Shown piece by piece: positions 1-11,500 of a DNA stretch of 64,000 nt (its first letter is position 1; each line of letters starts with the position of its first letter). The position numbers were made by a program, and so were the translations under genes. The stretch comes from Endocalyx cinctus (lineage: Eukaryota > Ascomycota > Sordariomycetes > Amphisphaeriales > Apiosporaceae), in contig BCKC01000012.1 of NCBI GenBank assembly GCA_001600455.1, forward strand, positions 558,001-622,000, in the 5' to 3' direction. The notes beneath the pieces were generated by a model. That model worked only from the letters and a program-made list of their open reading frames with translations. It did not search any database and was not told the DNA's origin.

Positions 1-1533
1 GATCAACCGAGGATCTGGAAAATTTGATCGCCCAGCTTATTGCTGTCGGTATTTTAGAGCCTGTCTTTGCCTCGACCTTTCAATCTCCCCAAGATCTGAA
101 AGCCGCCATCGAGCAGCAAGCCCAAAGAGATTTCCCAAGCGGTGCCCGTGGTGCCAGACAATTGGCCGAATTTGACGAGAAGGTCAAAGCGCAGTACGAC
201 GCCATATATGAGGAACGATTGCAACTAAAGCGCATACTACAATACGAAATCGCACATGGGTCACACTCAACCTTCAAACGGAGGAAGCTTACTAACGGAG
301 CCTCTTCTAATGGATCTAGCGAATCACCCGGGCAATCACTACTGCCTGATGAAGTGAGTACTACTGCAAAATATCATTCCATCGTCGTGACGATAGCTGA
401 CCATGTCATAGCACCGCCATACCACTATTCGGTTAAATTTTGACAAATGCCTCGTCGAACTACGAAACCAAAAACTGCAAGAGCACGCTGCCGATCTCCT
501 CGGTGATACCACCGCAGAGGTCTATGGTGCTGTTTTAGCTGCACTTAGTACTAAGATTACTCGCTGCCACATAGATCCTACTGCTCCCAATGACGAGGAA
601 GAAGTCACGGGATTTTCGGTTACTACCACCGATATATACAACCAGCTTGATCCAAACGTTGATGTTTCCTATGGTATAGGTACCGCATCTGAAGACGTTA
701 TTGACATTAAGTATGCCGAGCAAATCCAGAGACACCCTCCGAGTCTGAAAACTAGGGCCATTGAAATGCAGCTGGAAGACGGGGATGTGATCATGGGCTT
801 AGACGAGGATGATTATGATCGCACAGGCGGTGTTGGAATGAGTTCCATGATGAATGGATCGAATGGTCATAGCCACGCAGACCAGGAAAACGGAGCACCG
901 GACCGCAGTCGCCGGCTTCACCAAATGCGCCAGCACTTACTTATCCTCGTGGAGAGCAAGCAGAAATTCTTACGACATTGTGGGACCGGTAAATGGACTA
1001 TTGATTTTGGTCCATTATTGCAGCAGCTGCGATTTGTCGAGCTTGATACCATGATCGAGAAGATGTTCGGCCGTCAAGGATTACGGCTCACACGCATTCT
1101 AAGAGAAAAAGGCAAACTCGACGATAAGACATTGCCAAATATGGCGCTGATGAGGAAGGCCGATGTGCACGTCAAGATGGCGGAAATGGAGATGGCTGGA
1201 TTTCTGGATGTTCAGGAAGTACCACGGGACAACAACCGAACAGCAGCACGAACCATATTTTTCTGGTTTTTCGACGAGGAGAAGACGTTACAACGAACAT
1301 TAGACAACACCTATAAGTCCATGGTACGCTGTCTACAGCGTCTTGAGGTTGAGCGGCAGAAGTACAAGGGGGTGCTCTCCGTTACCGAACGAAAAGACGT
1401 TCAAGGTATGGAAGAAGAAAAACTGAGAGGGGACGTTTACAATGAGTATACGAAATTTCTCGACATCGAGAAGAAGCTATTAGCCCAGGTTGCAAGACTA
1501 GATGATCTGGTTGCTGTCTTCCGAGATTTTTGA
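1..1533 (+). CDS. rpc82: RNA polymerase III subunit RPC82 (RPC3), 5' end outside window
   Basis: This is the C-terminal part (about 490 residues) of the RPC82/RPC62 subunit. With RPC34 and RPC31 it forms the Pol III subcomplex needed for promoter opening and initiation at tRNA and 5S genes. The frame is open from base 3. An intron at 354-411 (GTGAGT...CATAG, 58 nt, phase 0) joins two exons, and the stop is at 1531-1533. Family features visible are the winged-helix segment with TRILREKGKLDDKTLPNMAL, the following KADVHVKMAEMEMAGFLDVQ, and a C-terminal helical tail ending in LDDLVAVFRDF. Fungal orthologues are usually 600-650 residues, so roughly the first 130-150 are missing to the left. The identification rests on remembered family motifs. 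The join is strong because both exons read as one continuous RPC82 sequence. Confidence 0.93.
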
Positions 1534-2665
1534 AAAGAAAAAAAAAAAAAAAAGAGAAGAAGAAAAAGCCAGCCCCCAATGATACCCTTCATCATCACAT
1601 TATCTACTCTGCATGGTGAGGAACGAATACCCGGAATGTAACAAAAAAGAAAAAAGGATAGGTACACAAAAAGTTCGGAAGGGATATAAACCTCGAGTCT
1701 TCTTGCATTGCATGGCGGCGTTGGTTATTTTAATTCTTCAAGGCATTATTATTCATAGATTGAGAAGGCTTCCACCGACATGTAAACTGACTAGGTATCC
1801 GCCTTCGCCTTCAATGTGGATAAAAGCAAAAAAAAAATAAAATAAAAAATGACTGGATAAGTCAACCCGTGTTTATAGAAGTCACCGTGGGCAGTTTTGC
1901 CACGCACGTGTATACATAATTAAGGAATCATTACAAGTATAATTACTGCCGTGATATTTTTTTGTATTACAACCTTGGAAATGAATGTAGTAGAATGTAT
2001 CACATGATACCATACCCATCCATCTAATGGGTGTAACCAGCCATCGGTTAAGTACTGTGTACCCGTCATCTCACTACCTGATATTCCTAGGGATATATAC
2101 TATGAATGTAATTACCGGTATGAAGAATAATCTCCGGAGGCGTATATATAGAATGTATGTTTTACGTATATCTTCCTATATCCTATTGCTGCTGTGTCTT
2201 TTGGATGTAGCGGGGGCGACTTTGCTTAATATTGAAAGCAGAGAGAATGAAGTAATCATTGGGGGAAGATGAAAATCGAGCATTCATTTTCACGTGGCAA
2301 TATTCAGCGATGATCTGATATTCCGCTCATAGGGCAGAGATCGCCATTACGAGCCATTATGCAACAAGCAGTGGACAGGTATGAAATTTTCTTAGCCGTG
2401 CATGTTATATACCCCAAATACTCAGTGTTGAAATTAAGGTAAATGAAGAGGGATATTTACCGACTTACAATGATCGCGGCAAGTGGAGGATGCCAACGGT
2501 TTATGTATACGCCCGGAAGTCGGCTGAATTCGATAGATAAAAAAAGGGAGAAAGATAAAATCCCGCCCGCTTCTCGATTGTACTTCTCATCGTCAAGTCA
2601 GCTTTTTTTTTTTTTTTTTTTGTTTCATTATTAGTTAGCTCCTATAGAAAAGGTAGCAAGCAACA
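1534..2665. other. Intergenic: rpc82 3' flank and GMC oxidoreductase promoter
   Basis: No supported gene. An A-rich run follows the rpc82 stop directly. A T19 tract at 2603-2621 lies 45 nt upstream of the GMC start codon and probably belongs to the core promoter or 5' UTR. The short frames in this stretch have no recognisable protein features. Confidence 0.6.
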
Positions 2666-4616
2666 ATGATGGCAAATATTTTCAGCTGGGCTCTGATTGC
2701 GAATTTAGTGGTTTGCGGTTTCGGCGTTCTTCTCGAGTCTCAGGATGATGTTGCGGATAGCTATGATTATATCATCGTCGGCGGAGGCACGAGCGGGCTC
2801 GTCGTCGCCAATCGATTGAGCGAAGACTCGGATGGTACAAAAAGCAGCCCTTTTTTATAGAGTATACCCCTATTGAAGTAGACCAAACCAAAACTGAAAC
2901 AACTAACTCTTTTTGTTTTAAAAAACTCCAGTAACGGTCCTCGTCCTCGACCACGGCTACATCGATGACGGACCCAAGACGCTGATCCCGCCTCACGTGG
3001 CCGGGAACCCCGTAGCCGCCATGTGGAACGTATCCTCGGCGCCCGAGCCCACCCTCGGGAACGCGACCTTCTTCATCTCCATGTCGGACGTGGTCGGGGG
3101 CGGATCCGTCGTGAACGGGATGGTGGCCGACCGGGGATCGCGAGCCGACTACGACGCCTGGGAATCGCTCGGAAACCCCGGTTGGGGCTGGGACGGGCTC
3201 GCGCCGTATTTTCGAAAGAGTACCAATTACACGCCGCCGCGCCGGGAGCTCCTCGAAGAAGGGTACGGGATTCCGATGGAAGACGACGAGGAAAGGGACG
3301 TCTGGGGACGCGACGGCCCCGTCCAGATCGGGTACCCGTCCGTCCAGTTCCCGGACTCGAAGAAATGGACGGCCGCTTGGGAGGCGCTCGGCGTCGAGGT
3401 CTCGTCGAGGCCGGCTTCGGGCGACGCCTTCGGGGTCCTGTGGTCTCCGAATACCCTGGACGTGACCAAGGGCACGCGATCGCACTCCCGCAACGCGTAC
3501 TACGACCCGGTCGCCGACCGGCCGAACCTGCACTTGCTGACCGGACAGACGGTCGACCGGATCCTTCTCGACGACTCGCTAAACGCCGTCGGGGTGCACG
3601 CGTCGTCGAGGGAGGACGAAAACGCGACGCTGGAAGTGTCCGCCTCCCGCGAGGTCGTCGTCGCCGCGGGCGCGGTCTCCACCCCTAAGCTGCTCCAGCT
3701 CAGCGGCATCGGCCCGCGCGACGTCCTCGAAGCGGCGGGCGTGGAGGTGCGGTTGGATACGCCCGTAGTCGGCGCCAACTTTCAGGATCACGCCGGGATC
3801 TACGTAGTGTGGAACACGACGAATTTCGCATTTCCGACGATCGACGACTTGAACACGAACGCGACTTACAACGAGAGCGCGTGGAACGAATACGTCGCGA
3901 ACCATACCGGCCCGTACACGTACGCGCTGACGAATACCATGGTATTCCTACCCCTTCCCGACCTCACGCCCGACAGCGCATCGTTGATCGAGGAGATCAA
4001 AAACCAAGATCCGCTCGAGTTTCTACCCGAGGTATACCGTCGAAACCCGGCGCTCCTCGACGGGTTCATGGCCCAGCGAGAAATCTTGCTCGATCACTAC
4101 TCCCGCACCGACGCCGCCGTGGTCGAGTCCGGGCTCGAGCCGATGATGGGGGTCCTGCAGAAGCCGCTCTCGCGCGGGGCCGTCACCCTCGACCCGGCCG
4201 ACCCGGCGGGCCAGCCGATCGTGCGGTTCAACAGCTTTCAGAACCCGGCCGACCGCGCGACGACGGCGGCGACGGTGCGGCGCCTGCGCTCGCTCGCGGC
4301 CGAGCCGTCGGCGGCCGGGTTCGACCCCGTCGAGATCCTGCCGGGCAAGGCGCACGAGACGGACGCCGACATCTTCGCGGCGGCCGTCGAGGCCGCCATC
4401 CTGAACCCGAGCTTCGCCCACATGAGCGGGTCGTGCGCCATGATGCCCGCGGACCGGGGCGGCTGCGTGGGCGCCGACTTGCGCGTGCACGGGGCGGGGA
4501 GGCTCTCCGTCGTGGACGCGTCCATCATGCCTTTGATCCCCGCGACGCACTTGCAGATCACGGTGTACGCGATCGCGGAGAAGGCGGCTGATCTCATCAA
4601 GGCTAGGAGGGAATGA
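2666..4616 (+). CDS. GMC-family FAD oxidoreductase, secretory signal
   Basis: A glucose-methanol-choline oxidoreductase of 617 residues, encoded by exons 2666-2834 and 2932-4616 (intron 2835-2931, phase 1). The first 20 or so residues are hydrophobic and resemble a signal peptide or anchor. The FAD-binding Rossmann motif is YDYIIVGGGTSGLVVANRL (about 33-51), followed by GMC signature GGGSVVNG (112-119). The C-terminal domain keeps both active-site histidines, in FAHMSGSC (about His553) and ATHLQ (about His596), matching the His pair of glucose oxidase. It probably oxidises an alcohol or sugar and reduces O2 or a quinone; the substrate cannot be read from the sequence. After the Rossmann beta-2 strand the usual LEAG is LDHG, so Asp replaces the ribose-binding Glu. 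Exon 2 is strikingly GC-rich compared with exon 1 and the flanks. A single copy with no tailoring genes beside it. Confidence 0.93.
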
Positions 4617-5574
4617 AAAAAACGTACCTGGTTAGATAGTCGGTACTTCGTCAGGGGGGAAGAGAGGTGGCTACGTCACTCCGTCGAGCATCTACGGTCT
4701 TGGTGTTTTAAGTGAAAATAAAAATAATCATATTGTACCTTGTGATGGTCACCTTTTCTTGCTGACGTCCAGTCTGCTTTGATTAGAGCACAGAGTACCT
4801 GGACGAGTAACCTCGTCAGTGGTCTAATTCACCCCCTAGTCAATGGTTTTCCGGGGTTATCGTCATCGAATGTACTCCGTATATACGTGTAGGGTTTAGA
4901 TATAGGGGAGGGGTCTTATCTTCATCATTCTTTGCTTTTGGCATTTCTCATTTCCATAAGACACAGTAATTGTTTATTATTTCAAATGTATCAGCTCGCT
5001 TAACGTAGTATACAAGGACTCGTAACGAAGAAAAGGAAAAAGAAAAGAAAAAGAATTCATACTGTAGGTGGATGCTAACCGGCGCTGATCAATTGCCGGG
5101 ATAACTAGAATTAAAGTATTACAGCATAATTAATCCAAGGATTCGGAACAACGATCTGCTATTTATTCAAACACTTTTAACGTCAGCGATTAACACAGTT
5201 GATCACTTTCTAGTATAAAACTTCTTGGTTGCTACGTCATTTTGTTGACTTTTCCAAAATAACGTTTGTTGACATTCACGACGCGTTTGTGGCCTCCAGG
5301 GCTGGTATGGTTTGGTTTAGACGTCATAGAGAAATGCGAAAACATCATGATGATGTCAACCTTCGTCGATGAGAGTGAGGAGAAAAGAGGATTTTGGCGA
5401 TATTTAAATGGGAGTCGATGTGTTTGAGATGGGAGTCAATTTAACATTATTTTTTTTATCTTCTCTTCAATGTCTACTTGAAGTTTACTGTTTTTTCTCC
5501 TATCAAACAAAGTCAAAATATTCACAATTTAACCTTCCAATTTGTAAAGATCATTTATCCCTTACGTATCTACC
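4617..5574. other. Intergenic: promoter of the DUF7726-like gene
   Basis: About 0.96 kb of AT-rich DNA with no supported gene. It contains a TACTCCGT motif (4873-4880) that recurs in other intergenic stretches, and a purine-rich run around 5030-5055. Pyrimidine-rich sequence precedes the start codon of the next gene. Confidence 0.55.
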
Positions 5575-6683
5575 ATGACTTCATATATCACCACCGGAAA
5601 TGTACCACTACGTGATCTTGGGCCGGGTGACGCCAATACCATCAGGCCCGTACCGGTACCTACTGGAGAGGTACGCGTATCTTGCTGTAATTTCTCATCT
5701 ATCACCCCGTTAACATTGGTTCTCAGTTCTACGTAGCACCACCATACTACGACCCTCAAGGCGAACAAGCACAGCTACAGCCTAATGATGAGAACGTCTA
5801 CGGACACATGGAGGCCTCCGGCTCCAAGAAGCGCAAGTCGGACGCTACAGCAGAAGAGGTTCCGTCTCCTAAGAACACGAACCTCGTGAACGAGTCGGCG
5901 CACGACGACAGCATGTACGCCGAGGACGAGCACCCCTCCGACGTCCGCCGGCGGATCCACAAGTTCGTCGCCGAGGACCAGAAGATGACTCCGGCGGAGT
6001 TCCAAAAGGCCATCGACGTCAGCGCCGAGGCGTACGACAACTTCATGTTCCAGCCGCCCGACCACAGCGGCCCCACCGAGTGCGACGTCTACACCAGCGC
6101 CCTCCACTTCCTAAAGAACGAGGAGGACAACTACGAGCCCGGCGCCGTCGCCGCCGCCACGGCGGTCGACGAATCCGGGCACGCGGCCAAGAAAGCGAAG
6201 AAGCACGACGAAGCATCGTCATCGGCGCCGAAGGAGGATCCCCTCGACGTGAGCGACGTGACGCTCCCGGGCGAGGAGACGCAATCGGTGCCCGTGTACG
6301 ACACGTGCGACGAGATGCGTCGCAAGATCAACGCGCTCCTGCGCAAGGGGGTCGTCACCAAAGCGGCGCTGTGCCGGGCCATCGGGTCCTGCTTCCCGGA
6401 GGAGAGGCACACGCAGACGAAGCAGCTGAACGACTTCCTGCGCAAGCACGGCCCCCTAGCGGGGAACACGAGCTCGGTGTTTTACGGGTCGTACGTCCTG
6501 TTCGAGAAGATGAGGGTCAAGCAGGGCAAGGCCAAGACGAAGACTAGGAACGAGATGGAGGAGATCTGGATGCCGACCGGGGTCAACGTCACCGAGATCG
6601 AGGACCCGCGCTGGTTCACCCTCAAGGAAGGAGAGCAGCCGGTTTGGGATAAGTATGGACGTGGGAGCATTGTATCGCGATAA
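5575..6683 (+). CDS. DUF7726-like protein with two copies of the domain
   Basis: A 350-residue protein from exons 5575-5670 and 5727-6683 (intron 5671-5726, phase 0, GTACGC...TCTCAG). The upstream exon was chosen because it reads in frame through FYVAPPYYDPQGEQ into the main frame, which otherwise starts only at residue 60. It has a lysine-rich patch (SKKRKS) and another basic stretch (AAKKAKKH), which suggests nuclear location. Residues about 224-320 match the fungal DUF7726 pattern: CDEMRRKINALLRKGVVTKA, then FLRKHGPLAGNTSSVFYGSY and FEKMRVKQGKAK. Residues about 104-163 (SDVRRRIHKFVAEDQKMTPA, then FQKAIDVSAEAYDNFM) look like a diverged first copy. The fold is helical and possibly DNA-binding; the function is unknown. 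The body is GC-rich, like the neighbouring GMC gene. Confidence 0.82.
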
Positions 6684-7604
6684 ACTGGTATGATTGTTTA
6701 CGTTGTATATGTTGTATTATGATCATGAAAATACGTTGATCACTTGTAAAATTAATGTATATCAAATCTGTAAAAGTCAGCGGGTTTTCCTCTTCCTCTT
6801 CTTCTGCTTCTTCTTCTTACTGCTTGATATGCGTGTGTATTTGCCACATCTTACGGACAAAAGTTAAATACCCAGATTTGCCGAATTATTCTAGTATTAT
6901 ATTTTCTTCCTAGGAGTTTAAAGTTTGGCGTAGTGCTGCTATGATATCATGGGAAATCAAGAGGTTCGGAGCAAAGGAAAACGACAAAATCAAATATTAT
7001 TTCATGTTGGCTAAGACAGGTCTCACTTTATCATATATCACCGAAACATCAGTTTTTTATCTTTTTTTTTTTTTTTTATGGATAGTAGCGATAATACTGA
7101 AATAGCTGGTACTTTGACCATTTAACCATCTAGAAAGAAACCTGATGCTCGGGAATATCTCCACCGTCATCACTCTATTTCGTCTAATATTGCCTACACA
7201 CATAACTTCGTGCCTTGCAGCAAAGCTCCTGATTCTTAGATTTCTCATGAATATACCCTTTAGAAGTATTCCATCCCCTGCCGCAAGCCGATATGAATAG
7301 TCGAGCCGTTTGTGGTGATTTGAAAGTATTTCTTTAAAAATATTCCTCGTAATACCTTGCCGTAGCATTACTGGATTTTTCTAACGATTGTTTTGGTGTG
7401 ATTTCCCTCACACCTTGATGTCCTATCCCTGAAAGAAAAATGCTCTTGGGTATATCATATACGTTCTCGTCTCATCATTGTTATCCAACTGAATTCCCGG
7501 GAAAGTCAAACAAAGGCAAAAATAACTCCTTGGTATAATATGCATAAAACGTCCTAACCCTATATATAATAATAGTGATGAAGAAAATGACAAAATAAGT
7601 TTGT
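6684..7604. other. Convergent intergenic region
   Basis: This lies between the 3' ends of the DUF7726-like gene (+) and the DUF7703 gene (-). It is AT-rich, with a T15 tract near 7063-7077 and a CT-rich run at 6788-6820. The one longer minus-strand frame (7057-7368) has no initiator ATG or family motif, and I do not count it as a gene. Confidence 0.55.
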
Positions 7605-8713
7605 TCATTTTCTTATTGATGTTTGGACTACCGCCGTCCTGTAAGCCGTCTCGATACTCACGAGGCCAGCTGAAAACCTCCTGTCTCCGTGAGGTAATCC
7701 GGCGCTCGGCCACGGCGCGATGACGGTAGAGTTATTCCTCTCGGAGCGGGTCAGCAGTATCGGCTGCGTCGCGGCCGTAGAGCTCGAGAACTCGGTCGCA
7801 TTCAGGGTATCCTCCCAGCAGGTGCAAGTCTTGGACTGGACCACGGCGATGAGGTTGTTCAGTACCAGCATCTCGACCTTTAGCTTGACGCTGTAAACGA
7901 CGGGCTTGTACGTCGTCTGGATCTCGAAGTGGCCCGTGTACTGCGTTATCAGTAACGTGGTATCCAAGACGGTGACCAGGATGAACAGGCCGATGAGCTG
8001 GCGCGTCATGTGCTCGACCGCCTTCTCCTTGATGGCCCGCATCGGCTTCAGGGCCACGTACGCCTCCCATATGTACATGCCGGAAATGCCGATCTCGAGG
8101 CAGGCGAAGCAGGCCAGCTGCGTCGTCTCGAACTTGTCGAACACGCGCAGGAAGACGTCGGTGCCGTGGTGCACGGTCGCGTTGCTGGCGATGAACATCG
8201 CCGAGGTGGGCATCTGTAGGCAGATCACCACGGCCGCGATGCAGAATACGACCCAATGTAACTTTCGAGGATCAGATACCTAAATATAATATCTTCTATC
8301 AGTTATTGAAATTTTATATGGGATCTAAACTAATAATTTTTTTCAAAGAAGTAGTTCTTTTTTCTTCCTCCGAAAAAAAAGGGGTCATTACTAACAACGA
8401 GATGTAAACGCGAGTACATGACGATGGACTGTCCGGTCACCATCATCCACCAGCCGACGCAGATCAGGACGGACATGGGCAGGCTCGGGGCCAGGGCGAA
8501 GTATCGGAGGAGGGCCGGGATGGCGTGAAAGGGGATGCCGATGTTGGCGACCAGCATGGACCAGAAGTAGAGGCCGCTCCGGCGTCTGAAGTTGAAGTAG
8601 ATGTAAAAGAATATCTCTATGCTGTTGTAGCAGGCCAGGGCGAAGAGCGCCCCGATCACGACGAGCACCGGCAGCGATACCTGCTCGAGTACGGAGCCTA
8701 GCTCGCCCGTCAT
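7605..8713 (-). CDS. Seven-helix integral membrane protein (DUF7703 family)
   Basis: A 330-residue membrane protein from exons 8713-8396 and 8279-7605 (intron 8395-8280, donor GTTAGT, acceptor TTTAG, phase 0). The join gives SRLHLVVSDPRKLHWVV, the expected family sequence; the two neighbouring donors put a stop in frame or break the motif. Seven hydrophobic segments are visible, beginning with VLVVIGALFALACYNSIEI and followed by the signature FRRRSGLYFWSMLVANIG. The topology resembles fungal PTH11/rhodopsin-like proteins, but the family has no known ligand. The C-terminal 70 residues are hydrophilic, Ser/Thr-rich and poorly conserved, so the exact 3' end is less certain. Transcribed towards the DUF7726-like gene. 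Confidence 0.85.
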
Positions 8714-11500
8714 CCTTCCTCTCCTTTTCTTCTTCTTCGGAATAATAGAAGTCCCTTTCAACGAGCCATCATAACTCGTATGATTATTATTAAGAGAAAA
8801 AAACAAAAATACTAAAATATTCTTTCTTCTTTCCTCCACTCGTGTGTGAAGGTGTTGGTAATAACTTGCTGGTATTGTCCAGTAGCTTATATATAATAAG
8901 CAATAATAAACAAGTAAATAGTAGGTCCTCAAGATACTACCAAATACAGATATGGTTAACTCCGAAACGCTTGTATATACTCGAGTTGACTTGGCAATGC
9001 GGCCTAGAAGGAATACGACAAGACAAGGTTGAAAGTTTCTATTGATGTACCCGAAGTTGCCAGGCGTTTAGTTTATCAACTCTCTCGCTCTCTTTTTCTT
9101 ACGCCCCCTCACCGAGTCCACCTGAGGGACTTTTGTCACCTTCACGTATCCTTCCGTTTTCTCGTGCTTTGGAGAGGAACGTGGCTGCGTGGGAAAGAGA
9201 TGGCAGAGTGACGCTAAGCCGAAACCAAGAAGCTCATAATCTCAAACTATCGTGAAGATCAGCGCTCGAGTCAGGAAGCTATCACCCTTTTGTCTACGGG
9301 GGGTTTGTGCTATGCATAGCTACATAAATATAGGTTAATTTATACTTTCGACGGACCGCCAATGTTGACGTGGGGGAGAGAAAAGAAAAGAAAAGAAATT
9401 ATACATATGCCGTGACCTACTGCATGCGTCTACATAGGCGTATGTATGTGCGTCTGTTCGCATGCTTTCCTCCGTGTTTCTATACACACTTGACACGTCT
9501 TCTTCACTCGCCTTTCTTCAACGTGGGTAGCATCATATAATAGGTATGGTAAGATAATGTGGCCTCGGGATTACGTATGTTTATTTATTTTACGGCAGAG
9601 ATTACTCGTTCTACGTTCTAGGGCAGTTCTACTGTCACCTAGAACAATTCAAGCTTTAAACACAACTCGTGGGTGGTGATCATTCCAATATTCGATCAAG
9701 ATCCAATACTTTATGTAGTGGATAATTGTGGACGGTCTTCCTTTTTTCCATATGTCTCTCCTCCCCTCCCTCTTCTCTATTTCGGTATCTCCTGGCTCCT
9801 CTTCCACGGGGTGTCAGATCTTTCTAGAAGCTCGCCTGAAGAGTTTAATCTTTGACCCGGAGTCCAGAAGTATAGAACTCGGATGTATTTACTCAAAAGA
9901 GGGAGAAGAAAAAAAGCATATGCACGCTTGACGAGCGATTGAGGTCATCATTTTGATATTCCGTAACATTATATAAAACGACGTACCCACAATATAGCCG
10001 AATAGTTAAAATGGGTGTAATTATGAAAGCATGCGCGGGGCCCTCAGGTAAACCATCGAGGCTAACATCGGATCTTCTCCGTCAAATCCCTAGCGGATCA
10101 CATTAACATATGCATCTATAATATGCAGCGTGCTATTGCGTGTGCTCGAGGGACTTTAATGACACCTTCAGTTCGTCGGCCATCGAACTGATTCAAAAGG
10201 ACAGTTCTGAATCGTTGAAACCCCAGGTTTCCGTATCGTTATTATTGTGTATATCCTCGCCTTTCCTTCATAATAACAGAGCGATCCTATATAAATATCG
10301 TGATTATCAACCCGGTTGTTTTCTGATACGACAACAAGAGTCCGTAAGTTTTCCACCTCCAGTCGGTCTATCTTCGCTTAGGTTCAACGAAGAAGTTAGA
10401 ATATCAGAAGCGTCGGGAAAGTCCCGAAAGAAAGCCAAGAACCTAGTTATTGTACTATAGAGCTGCCCGGGTAGCCTCTACAGTATCCTTTATGTAGTCA
10501 AAAGACATCGAAAGCTGCATTTACTAAGTCGAAGACCCTATTTACTGCACAGTAAAGGATCGATGGCTAACGGAGGATCCGAAGGACCACTCACTTCTAC
10601 GGATACTACGGTAGTTACCCATCGACCACGCGCTAGGGGGATGGGGTATTGAAGTAAGTTACGCGTGGCGTTTTCCCGATATCTAAATCCCTGTTAGGCT
10701 GCATGCAAGTAAATATACCAGTGAAGTGTATATATATTTTTCTACTTCTTCAAGTATCAACTTTGACAGATTCTAACTACCGAACCCGCCAAGAAAAAGG
10801 GGCTGATCAAAGTTGATATGTATTCTGCTCATTCAAAATCACAGCACGGCGGTCTATACAAGTCTAACCGCCGTGGACCCTGAACCCGTTTCCTTGGCTC
10901 TTGGCATACCTCCGTTTGAATCAGCGGTTCCGTAATGAACCTAGCGTATGAATCAATGGCCAAAGGTGGGATCAAGTAGCGCATCCGAAGCTCAGAAGTT
11001 TGACTCTGTCATAATGACATCCTACTCGCTTGGGTCTAACCAGCATAAGCCCGGCTGAGAAAATTCATATCGTAGACGTAACACAGAAATGACCAAATAA
11101 TGCTAAGGATTGGAGGAAAAAAGAAGTACGTCTTATGCCTCCAATTCCTTTTCAAGTTCAAATATATATGTATGTATATAATAAAGCAAAACCTAGACCG
11201 ATAACTTATGATGCTGTATGTACCCGTATATAATGCAAAAAACGCTTGACCCATCCCGCATGAAAATATTCGCTTTTTAACTGTAAAGCGTGTGGGGGAA
11301 AGGGGGGCGAATAGACCCCTTTTTGCCTCCCTCGAATATCTCCGTAGTAATGTACGAAGATCATCATGTATACTTTACCTGCATAAGAGTCCAACTGCCT
11401 ATATATTTAGATGATGGCTAATAGCACTAATCAAATCTGATTTCAGAAGTGGCAATAGCCGCAGTTTATCCGACGATGAAATACTGAGAACTCTCAATCA
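8714..11500. other. Long gene-poor intergenic region
   Basis: About 2.8 kb between the DUF7703 promoter and the 3' end of yen1. I found no gene: the largest frame (10140-10460, +) has no initiator context, no splice-extended homology and random-looking composition. There are scattered short purine runs (for example 9376-9398), but no tRNA-like B box, 5S promoter or transposon terminal repeats that I could recognise. Confidence 0.55.

Noticed and set aside
3023..4591. Overlapping frames in the GMC oxidoreductase gene on both strands
   Set aside because: GC-rich coding DNA has few stop codons in other frames; these are Arg/Pro/Gly-rich shadows.
8392..8395. Donor GTAATG one base into the next codon for the DUF7703 intron
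   Set aside because: It leaves a phase 1 exon that hits a stop two codons into exon 2; GTTAGT at 8395 gives the conserved LHLVVSDPR.
2666..8713. A secondary-metabolite cluster around the GMC oxidoreductase
   Set aside because: No polyketide, peptide or terpene synthase, P450 or transporter is nearby; the neighbours are housekeeping or unknown proteins.
10140..10460. 106-codon plus-strand frame in the gene-poor region
   Set aside because: No ATG start or family motif, and no splice-extended continuation on either side.
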